DNA of 64,000 nt from contig JAMPIT010000434.1 of assembly GCA_026261815.1 (NCBI GenBank), positions 12,769,001-12,833,000 on the forward strand, read 5' to 3'. The stretch comes from Monarcha castaneiventris obscurior. Lineage: Eukaryota; Chordata; Aves; Passeriformes; Monarchidae. The position numbers and the translations under genes are program-made. This document shows positions 1-11,454 of the stretch, in pieces. Under the pieces are notes generated by a model. It did no database searches. It was not told the origin of the DNA and saw only the letters and a program-made list of their open reading frames with translations. Within the stretch, counting starts at the first letter, position 1. Every line of letters begins with the position of its first letter.

Positions 1-1812
1 GACCACCACAGTTACAGCCAGGGGTCGGTGGGCAGCATCAGGGGATTTAGCTGTCAGAGATGGGGCAGAAGCAGGAGGAGCTGGCAGGAGCTGTAGGGGT
101 GAGAGGAGCAGTTTGGTGGCAGAGTGGTGCCTGTTTGGTCTGGGGAGCTTCAATGTGACAGCTCAGGATGTCAACAGCTGTGCTAATGCATGGCACTGGA
201 AAGGCTCTTCACATTCCATATGGGAAATCTGCAGAGGACTGAGGCAAAGAAACACTGAGAGCTGAGGGGCAGGGAAGGGCAGGCTGCAATAGGAAAGTGG
301 CTCCAGGAGCTCCCTCACAAGAGGGCAATGGTGACCACAGCCAGCAGCAAGAGAGGGGCTACAAAGGGGTGAGCTGGGCCAGCACATGGCTATCACACAG
401 CACAGCTGTCACAGTGCGAGACACAGCTGGCACAGGCATGGGTGAGAGGGTCCTCAGCTGTGCTGAATAACCAAATCACAAAAAAGTTAATCCTCAAGTA
501 CATATCCCCACATGTAGAAACCTTTCCCCTGAAGGGAAGGCAAGAAGGACCAAATAATGTAGCATCTGCAAAGCATCAACTGCTGATGTAAACTGAGTGT
601 TGTGTTTGCCATGAGCTGTTTGCTACCAGCTAACCCAGAACCAGCGACTGAGGAGCAGGGACTGGGGAGTGAAACACTTCTGAGCAATGAGGAACAGGGA
701 GGGCACTGGGCCAGGGCACATAGCACTGTGACAGTGACTGATAATCAGTGCTGGGTTTGTCTTCCATAAGTAGCAAAGAGGAATACGGCAATCCTTCCAC
801 TCCACAGATGAGAACAACTAGTTCCTGTGGCCAGACCTCATCATGCACCAGCAGAACTCAGGGATCCAGGGCATAGGGACCTGTGGCTGGGCCCTCCAGC
901 GCCTTCTGGGAAAACCTGATTGGGGCAGCAAATGCACAAACCCCCTAAAGAACAACAAACGCCTTTGTGAAAATAAACTGAGCAGTCCCACCAGCTGTTA
1001 AATGCACCCAAGTTCAGCTGCTGGCAGGTGACACAGGGCACTGGGGCTGGAGCCTTTTCCCAAGGGGTTCACTCCTCTCCCACAGGCTGCACCAGAGGGA
1101 TGTGGCACTGAACTGTCATAGACTGATGGAATCAATTTCCAGTTCAGAAACACAAGAGCTTTGCTGCCAGTTGGTGCTTGTGTGGCAAGTTAGAGAAGCA
1201 GGGACAGAGCAGGGACCTTGGTGATCATACAGAGACCCAAGTGTCCTCAAAGACTGCCCTGAGAGAGCCAAAAAAGTCAGAGCAGAGGCCCCGCTGCAGC
1301 CAGAGACCCAGCACCTAGAGAGGAGACAGGGCTGCTCATGGGGCCAGCAAAGGTGGACTCAGTGGGAAAAGGGGCACAGCCAGGGCAGGAGAAGCCATGA
1401 GCTGGGATGCCTGTGCCGGGGAGGACCTGGCTCAGGACCTGCCCCTTTTCCCATCAGCATGGGGGTGAGCATTGGGCACCTGCAGTTGGTACCCCAATAC
1501 TTTTGTCTCAGCTGTAGCTTCGTATAATTCCCAAGTCCACCCCCACAGGAAAGTGAGGAGGCATAGCCTGGCCCCAGGCAGTGTGTGCAGGCTAAGAGGG
1601 GCTCAGCCCCTGACGTGACCCCCATTCCGACATCCTCTCACCCGCACTCCCCCCAAAGACTCCTGCATATCCCTTCTGCACTCTCATGCCCCTTCTGCAT
1701 CCCCATCATTCTCTCTGCATCCCACCAGCGCAGTGTTTGTCCTGGACTTCCTGAACCCCCACCCACTGCCGTCCCTCTCCTGCACCCCTGTGCACCCACA
1801 GCCCCCGCTCAC
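1..1812. other. RCCD1 intron (no exon seen)
   Basis: This stretch follows the splice donor of RCCD1 coding exon 2 on the minus strand. I looked on both strands for the next RCC1-type repeat (motifs such as GQLGH and WGWG) and found none, so the third coding exon probably lies beyond the left edge. Open frames here have no recognisable composition or homology. The intron is at least 1.8 kb, long compared with the 70-300 bp introns of the neighbouring genes. Confidence 0.6.
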
Positions 1813-2670
1813 CTGCCACCGCCCCAGGTAAAGACCTCTCCGGCGGCGCCCAGCAGCAGGGCGTGCTCCGTGCCCAGAACCAGCCGCCGGGCCCGCACGC
1901 CCGCCGGCAGAGCGGTGAAGAAGGGCGGCCGCGGCGTGGCGAAGCCGCCGGGCAGGAGCGGCAGCGGCTGGCGGGGCTCCGGCGGCAGCGGCCGGCTCCA
2001 GGCGGGCTCGTCCTGCAGCGCTGCCCCCAGCGCCGCCTCCCGCCGCCAGGCGCAGGCCGCGGCCGGGCCCCGCAGCACCAGGTGCGTCTCGGAGGGCAGC
2101 GCCTCGGCCCAGCCCGGCAGCCGCCGCCGCAGCCCCGCGCTCCGCACCTCCAGCCCCGCGCCTGCCGCGGCGGCATCTCAGCGACCGACTGGGGACGGAC
2201 GGCCCGGGGGCGGGACGGGGACAGCCCGGGGGCCTGGGGGGACGGGACGGGAACGTCACCGGGGGACCGGCGGGGAGCATCCCGGGGGAACCGGCGCGGT
2301 GGGAGGGCCGGGGGGTCCCATCCCGGGGGAAGGGGCGTCAGGGGAAGGGACGGACAGGACGAACCGAGGCGACCGGCGGGGCAACGCAGGGTGGGGACGG
2401 GACCCGCCATCCCGGGGAGCGGCAAGGGGAGGCGGGCACAGGCCGGCGGAGGGCCGCACTGGCCCCGCGGGAGGGACGGGGACCGGGGCTCCAGGCGGGC
2501 CGGGGGCGCTCACCGGTCTCCACCACCACGTAGCTCCAGGCGGGCCACACGCGGAAGATCCCCTCGGGGCCCGCCTCCAGCCGCCACGGCCCCGGGCCCG
2601 GGCCCGGCTCCCCGGCCGCCTCTTCGAGGCTGAACCCGAACGCGAGCCAGGAGCAAGCGGGCGCCGCCAT
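1813..2670 (-). CDS. RCCD1: RCC1 domain-containing protein 1, N-terminal exons (partial)
   Basis: Two coding exons: 2670-2514 and 2161-1813, with GTGAGC donors at both ends and phase 1 then phase 2 junctions. They encode the first 168 residues; the remainder is off the left edge. The start MAAPACSWLAFGF and the motifs FRVWPAWSY, LGTEHALLL and VFTWGGGR correspond to the N-terminus and the first RCC1 blade of vertebrate RCCD1. Family knowledge: RCCD1 is a seven-blade beta-propeller protein that partners the histone demethylase KDM8. The ATG lies about 370 bp downstream of the UNC45A stop codon, same strand, matching the UNC45A-RCCD1 order of human 15q26.1. The N-terminal region is rich in Gly, Pro and Ala, as expected of CpG-island DNA. 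Confidence 0.85.
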
Positions 2671-3041
2671 CGTTGGGGCGGGCACCGGGAGAGGAGGGAC
2701 CGGAGGTGACGGCGAAGGGGCGACACAACACAGACGGACAGACGGACAGAGGCCGGGCCGTGGTCCAGGAGCAGCTTTAGTGTCACCGGGTGGGCCCAGC
2801 CCCGCCGCGCCGGTCCCGCCCCGGGCCGGCCCTCCCGGCTAAGGCAGTCGGTGGCAAAGGCAGCGGCAAACCCCATCCTCCCCCTCGGCCCGGGGCACCG
2901 GCGGGGGCAGCGTGGCCCCGGCCCCGGGCAGTGCTGAGACAGCTCCGCGTGCAGTCAGACCCCGCCAGGGCCGCCCTGAGAACAGCGTGTGCACATCGGC
3001 CTCGGCAGCGTGTGCGGCGTGTGTGGGAGCCCCCGGGGCCC
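2671..3041. promoter_or_regulatory. UNC45A 3'UTR and RCCD1 promoter region
   Basis: A very short GC-rich interval between two same-strand genes. It must hold the end of the UNC45A transcript and the start of the RCCD1 transcript. No canonical AATAAA is seen on the minus strand; ACTAAA (minus strand, near 2775) is the nearest variant. No additional coding potential was recognised. Confidence 0.45.
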
Positions 3042-6000
3042 TCAGGCGTGCCCAGGGTTGGGCTTGATGAGGCCATAAGACACTGCGTGCGCCAGGCTCT
3101 CCTGGGCCGCCTGGGCCACCCGCGGCTTGTCCTTGTCCTTGGCCAGCACTGAGAGGATCTCCAGCATCTCGCTGGCGATGAGCTGCTCGGCCACCTCCCG
3201 CGCAGCTGCCATCATGTTCATCACCACCACGGCACCACGGTGCTGCAGCTCAGCATTGGGGCTCAGCAGCAGGGCCTGCAGGATCTCCAGCCAGTGCACC
3301 GTCTGTGGGGGAGTGGGGCCAACATCATCACGGACTCCAAGAGAAGGGACCCAGCTCCCCACCACCAGCCCCATTTCAGAGCCAGGCCGAAGTCAGGACA
3401 GGCTGCCCTGTCTTCTGGGGCCAGGGTGCTGTCCCAGGGTCCCAGGTGCCCCCAGCCCACCCTGGGCACTCACCACCTGGGGAATCCGCTTGCAGATGGG
3501 GGGATGCAGGGCAGTCAGCATGGCCAGGGTCCCCGAGGCTGCCCGTCGCAGCTTCTCATCCTCCTCCCCACTGTACAGGACCATCAGCTTCAGCCGGTCG
3601 CTGCCCTCAGCCAAGAACATCTCCTGCACCTGCACAGGGGAAAGAGGAGGGAATGGGTGGGGGTGTGGTGGTCCAGCAGCCCAGCAGAGACCCCAGCCCA
3701 TCCCGGCCTTCACCTCCTTGCTCATGGCCATGTTGCACATGCATTCAGTTGCAGCTAGCCGGATCAGCTCGTGCTCCTCAAACATGTACCCCTCAATCAT
3801 GGGCACAGCCCGCTCTTTCAGGATCTTCTGCCTGGGGGGCAGGGGGTTATAGTGAGCACTCCTTGCCCAGGGCAGCCTGCCAGGCCCAAGGGGACAGCCA
3901 GCCCCCCTCTTCCCCCATCCCTACCGCAGCCTCTCACTGATGCCAGCCAGGTTGGTTAAGGCCATCAGCCCCTCAAAGTTCTCCAGGCCCGTGCGCTGCA
4001 GGTGCAGGAGGCTGACCAGGGGCCGCACCACCTCGTAGATCTGTGCAGACAGAACATATGGGACCAAGTCAGTGCCCACTGCTGCTCCCACATGAGCCCC
4101 TGCTTGGCAGACCCAACCCCCAGCCCCAGCACTCACCCGCTCCCCAGGGAATGCCATCTCCGGGTTGGAGGTGATGGTGATCTTTGCTAGGGCCTGCGCT
4201 GCCTTGGTCTGCCCCACCTCAGTGCCCTCCAGGGACAGTGGGATCAGAGCCTGGGGGCAGAAACAGCAGCTCGTCCTGCAGCCAAGGCCACAGCACCCGG
4301 GGCAGCCACAGCTTCCCCCAGCCTCGTGTACAAGGGAACCACTGCAGCTCCTGCTAAACCACAGAGCCCCAGCACCCCCCAGAGCAGTGCAGGGCAGCAG
4401 CACACTGGGGTCCATGGCCTCACCTTGCCTCCTCCCTGTGCAACCACACCACCCCGGTCTTCTGCCTCCTCCACCAGCGCCAGGAACACTCTAGGGATCA
4501 AGTGGGACTAGTTGGAGCACTTGGACAGTCACAGTGGGCCCAGGCTGCACCACACTCCTGGACATCGCCCCTGTCCAGCAACTGGCCTTCACCACAGGCA
4601 CATAATTTCACCAGCAAGATGCCAGCACCCTGAGAGCCCAGCTCCCTCATGTCCCCAGCATGGCCGCACCTGGAGATCAGCTCCCGACAGGAGTTGGTGA
4701 GCGCTGGGTTCTCGCTCTTCACCATGCAGGCCAGAGCCGACACCACTCCAGCCGTCAGCAGCTTCCGCACCCGCCGCTTCACAAACTCTGGCTTGTCCTG
4801 TCCCAGAGGCAGGGTCGCACTTGGCTCAGGAGCACCAGCTGCCTGGTGAGGTGCCTCACCCCACCCTCTGGGCCCCACCCTCAAGGACACCCTGTCCAAA
4901 CCTGGGACCCCAGGCTCTGTCCTACCCACCCACTGTCCTCCCAGGCACAGCCATGCCCTGCTCACCTTGGGGTGCTGCTCCGGGATGTGCTGCTTGGCAT
5001 ACTTGGCCAGCTCCAGCATCTGCGGGTCTGGCTCCTCATGGTCATAGCTATTGGTGCAGTTCACCAGCGTGGAGGCAACAGCATAGAGCACACTCCTGTC
5101 CTCTGACTGCAGCGACAATGGGCACCCATCACACTCACAGCAGGGAGGAGCGGCCAGGACTAGAGCCCACCCAGCATCTTCCACACATCCCACCTTGCAC
5201 CATGAGCTCCACACCCGCTCCAGCACATTCCCCTGGTGCCAGGGTGCCCACCCCACACCTCCTGGTATGCACCTTGGCCAGGTGAAACATGGCCTGCATT
5301 GCTGCCTTGTCCTCCACAAACTCCTCCTTGACATCTGCGTCGAAGGTAAGGTAGGCCAGGCCCTCTACAGCCCAGCGCCGCGTGCCCACATCGATCGCCT
5401 CGTTGCAGAGCCACCTGGGAGAGCAGTCCCTGAGCCTGGCTGTGGACAGCCCAGCTGCAGGGAGCCCAGCTGTGGGGTGCCTTGCCCAGCCCCCCACGCC
5501 TGGCCCCACTCACTTGCGGCACTGCTTGGCCAGCTTCATGGTGGATCCCTCAGCAAACTGCTTCATGCTGAAATCCGTGCCTCCAGCAGATCCCAGCTTG
5601 CAGAGCCCCTGCAGCCGGGAACAGGGTGTGGGAGCAGGAATGGATGTAGGCACCCTGATGTGCCTCCTGGACCCCCAGCAGGGAGGGGCAATGCTGTGAG
5701 TGGTGGTCCTGCACCCACAGCCCACTCCAGGGCTCAGCCCCGCCGCACCCCGTCCCCACCATGCTCACCACAAGCGCACGGATGCGGATGCTGTCCCTCT
5801 CGCTGTGCTTGTAGATCTCCTTAAGCAGGTTGACGCCGTTGGCCGTGACGAAGGAGGCGCGCTTGGCCTTGTCGACTGCGTGGATCAGCGCCTCCACTGC
5901 TACTAGCTGGTGGGCCTCAGAGACAGAGGCGCAGAGGGACAGCACACTGTCCATGATCCCCTCCAGCTCTAGCACCCTGTTCCCTGCATCTGAGGGACCC

Positions 6001-9000
6001 TGCAGCAGGCACGACACTGTCTGAATGGCCCGCAGCTTTCCCGGCAGCTCGTGCCCCTCGAACCAGCTCCTTCAGGGAAAGACCACCAGAAAGGGTCAGG
6101 CTGATCCCACCTGCCTCTTCTGCAGCACGTGGTGAACCTCCCCCACAGCAGGTTCCCAGTGAGTCCGCAGTCAGCTTCAGCACTGAGGGTGACAGGTGCT
6201 GCCAGGCTGCAGGTGACAAAACCCCCATCACCCCCAGGACACCCTGGCTCACCTCACATAGTCCTCACACAGACGGTGGAAGTTTTCCCTCTCGGCATCG
6301 CACTTCAGGTCTTCATACAGTTTGCTCAGCAGAACAGAGGTGCTCATCCGGGTGTTCTCTGTCACAGGCAGGCTGCCCAAGCTGCCACATACTGTGCTGC
6401 CCACCTCCAGGATTTTCTTCAGGCCTGGGAAAGGTCAGACACCCCAGTGAGGGGCACGGTGGCACGTGCAGAGCTGGGCAGAGGAGCACGATGCCCCAGC
6501 AGGACACTGCTAGCCGTTCCACTAACCCTGGTCGATCACCCAGAGGCTCAGGCTGTTGTTGGTCTCCTTTGGTGACTTCCTGGGTACCACCTTGATGAGC
6601 AGGTTGAGGGCATTGTCACGGCCATATGCTGAGGCCCCTTCTAGCACCAGCAGCTCCAGGAGGTGCTTGATCAGCTGTTTCAGGTCCCTGGAGGATTCTT
6701 CCAAAAAAGACAGTGCCCAGCAGTCAGAGCCCTGGGCACAGCTTCACCCCCACTGTGGTACAGCTGGCAGAGATGCTGCCATGACCAGGGCCTTCTGCCT
6801 CCTGTTAACCCGGGATCAGAGCCCGGCTTTGCTGCAGGGAGCAGTGACAGGGCAGCAGCAGCAGAACCCGTGGCATCTCTGCACCTACCTGGGGCTCTCC
6901 CTCCCCCTTCAACAGCCAGCCAGGGCAGCCCACACTCACCCAGCACCACTGCGTCCTCCTTCCCACGGAAGTCCTTCTGCAGCCCCTCCTTCAGGGAATC
7001 GAACATCACGTGCAGCAGGTTGCAGGCAGCCAGGGACACCTGCTCATGCTCCACACCCAGCACCGCTGAGAGACGGGGGGCCCCCAGTTCTGCCAAGATG
7101 GCCATGGTCTGCAGGTACAAGCACACCTGTCTTTTGGAGGCCTTGGGGAAGCCTCGGCATTTCTCAGCCCCTTATCAGGATGGTTCCCTCTCACAAGTTC
7201 AGGCCTGGCAGGTAACAGCTCAGAGCTCCACTGTCTGACACTTTGCAGCCTCCCCAGCATGGCTTTCCCCTGGGCCCAGCCGTAGGGCACAGTGGGACCT
7301 ACCCGAGAGCGGTGGCCGGAGCACAGCCCCACCAGCGTGCGCAGGGCTGCCAGCATCAGGTCAGCCTTGGCCGTGTCCAGCAGCTGCAGCAGCAGCCGCA
7401 CGCCATCACTCTGGAAGATTTTCTCTGCTCCAGCCTCTTCTCGTGCCAGCACGATCAGGTTCTGCGCAGCCTGGGGAAGGAGAGTTCTGTGTGGGTCACA
7501 GCAGCACACTGTGCACAAGGAACTGCTGGCAGCTGCAGGCACCCACCCTCCGCCCCTGTCTTGGGGAGCATTCTGTGGGGAGCAAGCCCACCTGCCCAGG
7601 CAGTACCACTCAGCCACTGCTGGCCCGGCAGCACAAATCCTCCCCTCCTCTCCTCCCAGCCACAGCACTGCATCCTGCTCCCTGAGCTCACACCTTCTGC
7701 TTCTTGTCTTCATCCTTTTCATCAAGATCCAGCAAGATCTGGAACATCTGTTCTACCTTCCAGTCTGTGCAGGACATGGTCTTCATCTGCAACAGAGCAG
7801 AAAAAGTGGCTCAGTCCCCCCCACCTTCCCCAGGCACAGGAGGCCTGGCAGCCCCTCGCCGCCCCAGTACTGACCTTCTCGTGCATGCTGCTGCCCAAGG
7901 CACGCAGGGCCTCCTGGAAGGCCTTGTTCCTGGGCTCCAAGCTCATGCACCGCTGCAGGTCATTGACAGCCTGGTCCAGGCGGCCCAGCTGCTGCAGCGC
8001 CTGGCTGCGGCGGAACAGCGCCTTCACATCCCGGCCATCAGCCTCGATGGCTGCACACAAAGGGGTCTATTGCAGAGCCCATGGCCCGCCCCAGCCTGCC
8101 CCCACCTGCCCCGAGGGGCAGCGCAGAGGCTGGTCCCCCCCAGCCCCCCCTGACAGTACCTTTAGTCGCATCAGCCTCTGCCTTGGTGTAATCCTCCTGT
8201 GGAGAGACAGGAGAGCAAAACGCCTGAGCACTGCCAGCGCAAGCCTCACGTAGCCTACATCCCTAACTTCAGGGACCAGGACAGGATGGGAACAGCATCA
8301 GTGGAAACAGTAAGCCAGCACAGTGGGACACCCTGTCTTTCCCAGAACACAATGCTCAGAGATTGTCCAGGGAGCTCTACAGCCCCCGGTGCTTTTTGGG
8401 CACTTCTGGTCTACTCAAGCCTCTAAAATGTCTTGTATTCACACCTTGCCCCAGACACAGGTCACCTGCAGGAGCTCAGAGACACTGTGACTACGTGGGA
8501 ACAGCCCCAGGGCACACTCACAGCCCAGGCAACAAACGGGGGATGCCCTGACCCACACAGCCCACCCAGAAGGTGGGGCAGCAGGAGACAGTGGGCAGGG
8601 ACAGGGGAAAAGGCGAGCAGAGACAACAGCTGCTATCAAGAGCATTCTGCCCGGGGACCGCCAGAGCCCCCGCCGCAGAGATCACCTGGCCAAGGCGGAC
8701 AGGCCGGGGCGGGCGGCAGCAGCACAGCCCCAGCCAGCCGGGCAGGTTCCTGCAGCGCCGCGGTGACGCACCCGCCCCGCGCTCACCAGCTTCAGGTAAC
8801 ACGCGGCCCGGTTTCGGTGCAGCACGGCGCGCTCCGACGCGGCCTCGCTCAGGCTCAAGGCTTCCGTGTAGGCAGCGAGGGCAGCGCCGTGATCCCCCGC
8901 CTGGAACAGCGCGTTACCCCGCGCCCGAAGCTGCTCCGCCGTCACCTGCCGACGGACACCGGCTGGGACGCGGCCCTGGGCCCCGCACGGGCGGCCGCCC

Positions 9001-9664
9001 CGGGATGGACCCCGGACAGGGAACCCCGAGACAGGGAACCCCGGGACAGGGACCCCCGGGAAAGGGACCCCCGGGGACAGGAAGCCCCGAGACAGAGAAC
9101 CCCGGGAAAGGGAGCCCCGGGGACAGGAACCCCCGAGACAAGGACCCCCGGGAAAGGGAGCCCCGGGACAGGGACCTCCGGGGAAAGAGATCCCCGGGAC
9201 AGGGATCCCCCGGGGACAGGGACCTCGCGGGGAAAGGGAACCCCGGATCAGGGACCTCCCCGGGACAGGGACCCCCGGGACAGAGATCGCCGGGACAGGG
9301 ACCCCAAGGACAGGGAGCCCGGGACAGGGATGCCCGGGACAGGGAACCCCGGGACAGGGAACCCCAGGACAGGGACCCCAAGGACAGAGATCCCCGGGGA
9401 CAGGGACCCCCGGGGGAAGGGAACCCCGGGACAGGGACCCCAAGGACAGGGATCCGCGGGACAGTGACCCCCGGGACAGAGACCCCCGGGAGGAGGGATC
9501 CCCAGGACAGGCACCCCCGGGACAGGGACCCCCGAGACAGGGAGCCCCGAGACACGGACCCCAAGGACAGGGCCCCCCGGGACAGGGCTCCCCGGGACAG
9601 GGCTCCCCGGGACAGGGTCCCGCCGGTCCCGGTCCCGCCCGGCTCTGCTCACCGGCTCCTCCAT
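3042..9664 (-). CDS. UNC45A: Protein unc-45 homolog A (myosin/HSP90 co-chaperone)
   Basis: Twenty coding exons, summing to 931 aa: 9664-9653, 8945-8787, 8196-8160, 8050-7875, 7786-7694, 7470-7303, 7108-6940, 6697-6527, 6424-6253, 6069-5769, 5608-5514, 5414-5273, 5106-4966, 4797-4670, 4490-4424, 4250-4137, 4040-3925, 3831-3714, 3629-3474, 3302-3042. Residues about 6-115 form three TPR motifs ([36 protein letters not shown]), the HSP90/HSP70-binding part. The rest is the armadillo-like central and UCS domain, with near-invariant blocks [20 protein letters not shown] and [11 protein letters not shown] that bind myosin heads. Human UNC45A is 929-944 aa. Exon 1 encodes only MEEP; the start was chosen because it is the first ATG in the CpG island and joins in frame to the TPR exon. 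Intron 1 is filled by a minisatellite. Confidence 0.96.
8995..9635. repeat. 15-16 bp GC-rich minisatellite in UNC45A intron 1
   Basis: About 40 degenerate units of the type GGGACAGGGACCCCC, with variants in which ACAG becomes AAAG and gains or losses of one C or G. The array fills most of the 707-bp first intron of UNC45A and ends just before the four-codon first exon. Because the dominant unit is a multiple of three, several frames stay open across it on both strands, giving long repetitive open frames (DREPRDR-like) that are not evidence of a gene. The end points are approximate. Confidence 0.9.
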
Positions 9665-9677
9665 CGCGCCGCACCCG

Positions 9678-9732
9678 TGACGTCACCGCGATCGCCTGGG
9701 GAACCCGGACGCCGCCGCCCCTGTCACGTGAC
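9678..9732. promoter_or_regulatory. UNC45A promoter: palindromic CRE and E-box
   Basis: A perfect cAMP-response element palindrome TGACGTCA lies at 9678-9685, only 14 bp upstream of the UNC45A ATG, and a GTCACGTGAC E-box (USF/MITF/TFE type) at 9723-9732. Both sit in a CpG island. Their sequence is exact; function is inferred from position. Confidence 0.6.
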
Positions 9733-10091
9733 GGGGCGCGGCCGGCGGCGGGCGGGGCCGGGGCTGCAGCGCCCCCCTGCGGACCGGCGGTGCCAGCACC
9801 GAGCGCGGGCAGCCCCGTGTGCGGATCCCCGCCTGTCCCCCTGCACCCCCCGCGCCCCGCTGCACCTCGGGGTGCCAGTCCTTCCCCCCCACCCCGTACA
9901 GCCCCCCGTACTTCACCCCGGGGTGCGAGTGTCCCCGCCGTACACCCGCCCGCGCCCCGGAGTGCGAGCGTCCCCCCCAGCGCTACCCCCGCCGGGGTGC
10001 GTTTCCCCCCGTGCACCCTCTCCGTGCTGCAGCCCGGGGTGCAAGAGCCCCCTGTGTGCACCCCCTGCCCTGCCCCGGCCGCGGCCGCCCC
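9733..10091. other. GC-rich spacer with imperfect repeats between UNC45A and Shisa-like gene
   Basis: Part of the UNC45A CpG island and probably the 3'UTR of the minus-strand Shisa-like gene. From about 9835 to 10060 there are repeated blocks of CCCCGGGGTGCGAG type with spacers rich in CCCCCC. No polyadenylation hexamer for the Shisa-like gene is seen on the minus strand. No gene recognised. Confidence 0.5.
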
Positions 10092-11454
10092 TCAGCAGCC
10101 CCGGCGGGGCCGTGTGGGTCTGGCGGCACCGTGGGCAGGCCGGGTGCCGGCCCGGCGCTCCCCCGGGACTCCGCAGGGAACGCGGCAGGCACAGGGCAGC
10201 AGGCGGCCGAGGTGGCAGCGTCGGGTCCGGTAGAAGTGGCAGAGGTCGATGGCCATAAGCAGGAGGACGAGGAGCCCATAGAGCCCCACGAAGGGCAGGG
10301 CCACCGGGTTCCTGCGGGGTGGGGCACCTCAGGAGGGGGCAGCCATGACCCGCCAGGGCCCGCTGTGGGCTCCAAAGGACACCACAGCCCCTGCCCCAGC
10401 AGCCAGGAGAAGCCCCATGGGATGTGCCAGGAGCCCCAGGGGCCCCCCAGCCTCAGCAGCAGACCCGGTTGTGGCCCTGCTCACCGGAGTAGACCAGGGT
10501 GTGCCAGGCTGGAGAGGTTCACTCCAGTGAGGGCTTCCAGGGCCAGTTGAGAGCAGCAGGACTTGAGAGCGTCCACGCTGGGCTGGCAACAGTAGCGGTG
10601 GCCAGGAGGGTCTGTCAGCCGCGGGCAGTAGAAGCCGGGGTGGGAATGGCCATCAGGGCCCACGTAGCCCTCGCAGAGGTGCAGGTTCTGCACCAAGACT
10701 GCAGCAGGGAGCAGGGGCTTAGAGAGGGCTGGGAACGAGTCCCCACTGCGGGGACGACAGAAACTGTGCAGTGCCGGTAGGACAGGCTGCCAGCTCCAGA
10801 GAGATGGTCTTTGCCGTGATGCAGCAGAGCAGGGCTGGGCTGGCCTGGGCTGAGAGCTCACCAGCCCCAGGGAGCCTGGCTAACACGGCACAGGGGATGC
10901 CCCCGGCTCAGCCCTCAGAGTGGGCTACACCCCACGAGGCAGCACTGGCTGAGCAGAGTTCCCCCGGCACTGCCTTCTGGCGGCCATGGCCCCGTGTATG
11001 CCGTGACCTCCAGTGCTCGCCATGGCCCCGGCAAGGGCAAACATGGGCAAGGACAGCGACGGTGGCAGAGAGGAGGGGAAAGCCTCCGGGACATCAGATC
11101 AGCCCCCATCCCCCATGCTGAACCCCCCTCCCTCTTCCCCATCACCCCACAGGGACACTTAGACCCCACAGATGTGCTGCAGTGGGAGTAACCCCAGCAG
11201 CAGCACACCTGGGCCACCATCCCCAGTATGGACCATCACCTCTCACTGCAGACCACTACCTCCCAGCACAGACCCCCCCGGCCTCCATTCTGGGCTGTCA
11301 CAGAGCAACCCTCAAGGGACAAAGGCCCATCAGGGATGGGTTCAGGGAACAGGAGGGGCAGGAATGGGGCTGTACCTGTCCCAAGGATGCTGGGGAACAG
11401 AGCCGTGGTAAGGAGCAGCCGGAGCAGGAGCCCATCCAACATCTTCCCGGCCAA
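10092..11454 (-). CDS. Shisa-like single-pass membrane protein
   Basis: Three exons with consistent phases (11454-11376, 10698-10485, 10311-10092) give 170 aa. Residues 1-26 are a signal peptide (MLDGLLLRLLLTTALF core; the ATG at 11442 is an alternative start). Residues 33-75 hold a cysteine-rich ectodomain with CEGY, HPGFYCPRL, RYCCQP and SCCSQL, the spacing seen in Shisa and especially Shisa-like-1 proteins, where the pattern is FHCPR..CC..CC. Residues 99-119 are a transmembrane helix (PFVGLYGLLVLLLMAIDL), also matching Shisa-like-1 in the LYGLLVLLL..DL pattern. The short basic cytoplasmic tail lacks an obvious PxxY motif. It sits between UNC45A and MAN2A2, same strand, where human carries HDDC3 on the opposite strand. 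Exact orthology to a named SHISA gene is not established. Shisa relatives modulate Wnt/FGF receptor maturation or AMPA receptors; the role of this one is unknown. Confidence 0.82.

Noticed and set aside
1585..2876. Several long overlapping frames on both strands over the RCCD1 5' end (374, 256, 239, 206 codons)
   Set aside because: Shadows of the GC-rich RCCD1 exons and promoter; only the frame carrying the RCCD1 motifs has splice support.
9000..9640. Regularly spaced repeats considered as a CRISPR-like array
   Set aside because: Head-to-tail minisatellite without unique spacers, in a vertebrate intron.
8573..10258. A 561-codon open frame on the plus strand rich in Asp-Arg-Glu-Pro repeats, with matching long minus-strand frames
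   Set aside because: It is the frame-preserving UNC45A intron minisatellite flanked by CpG-island DNA; there are no splice, start or domain signals.
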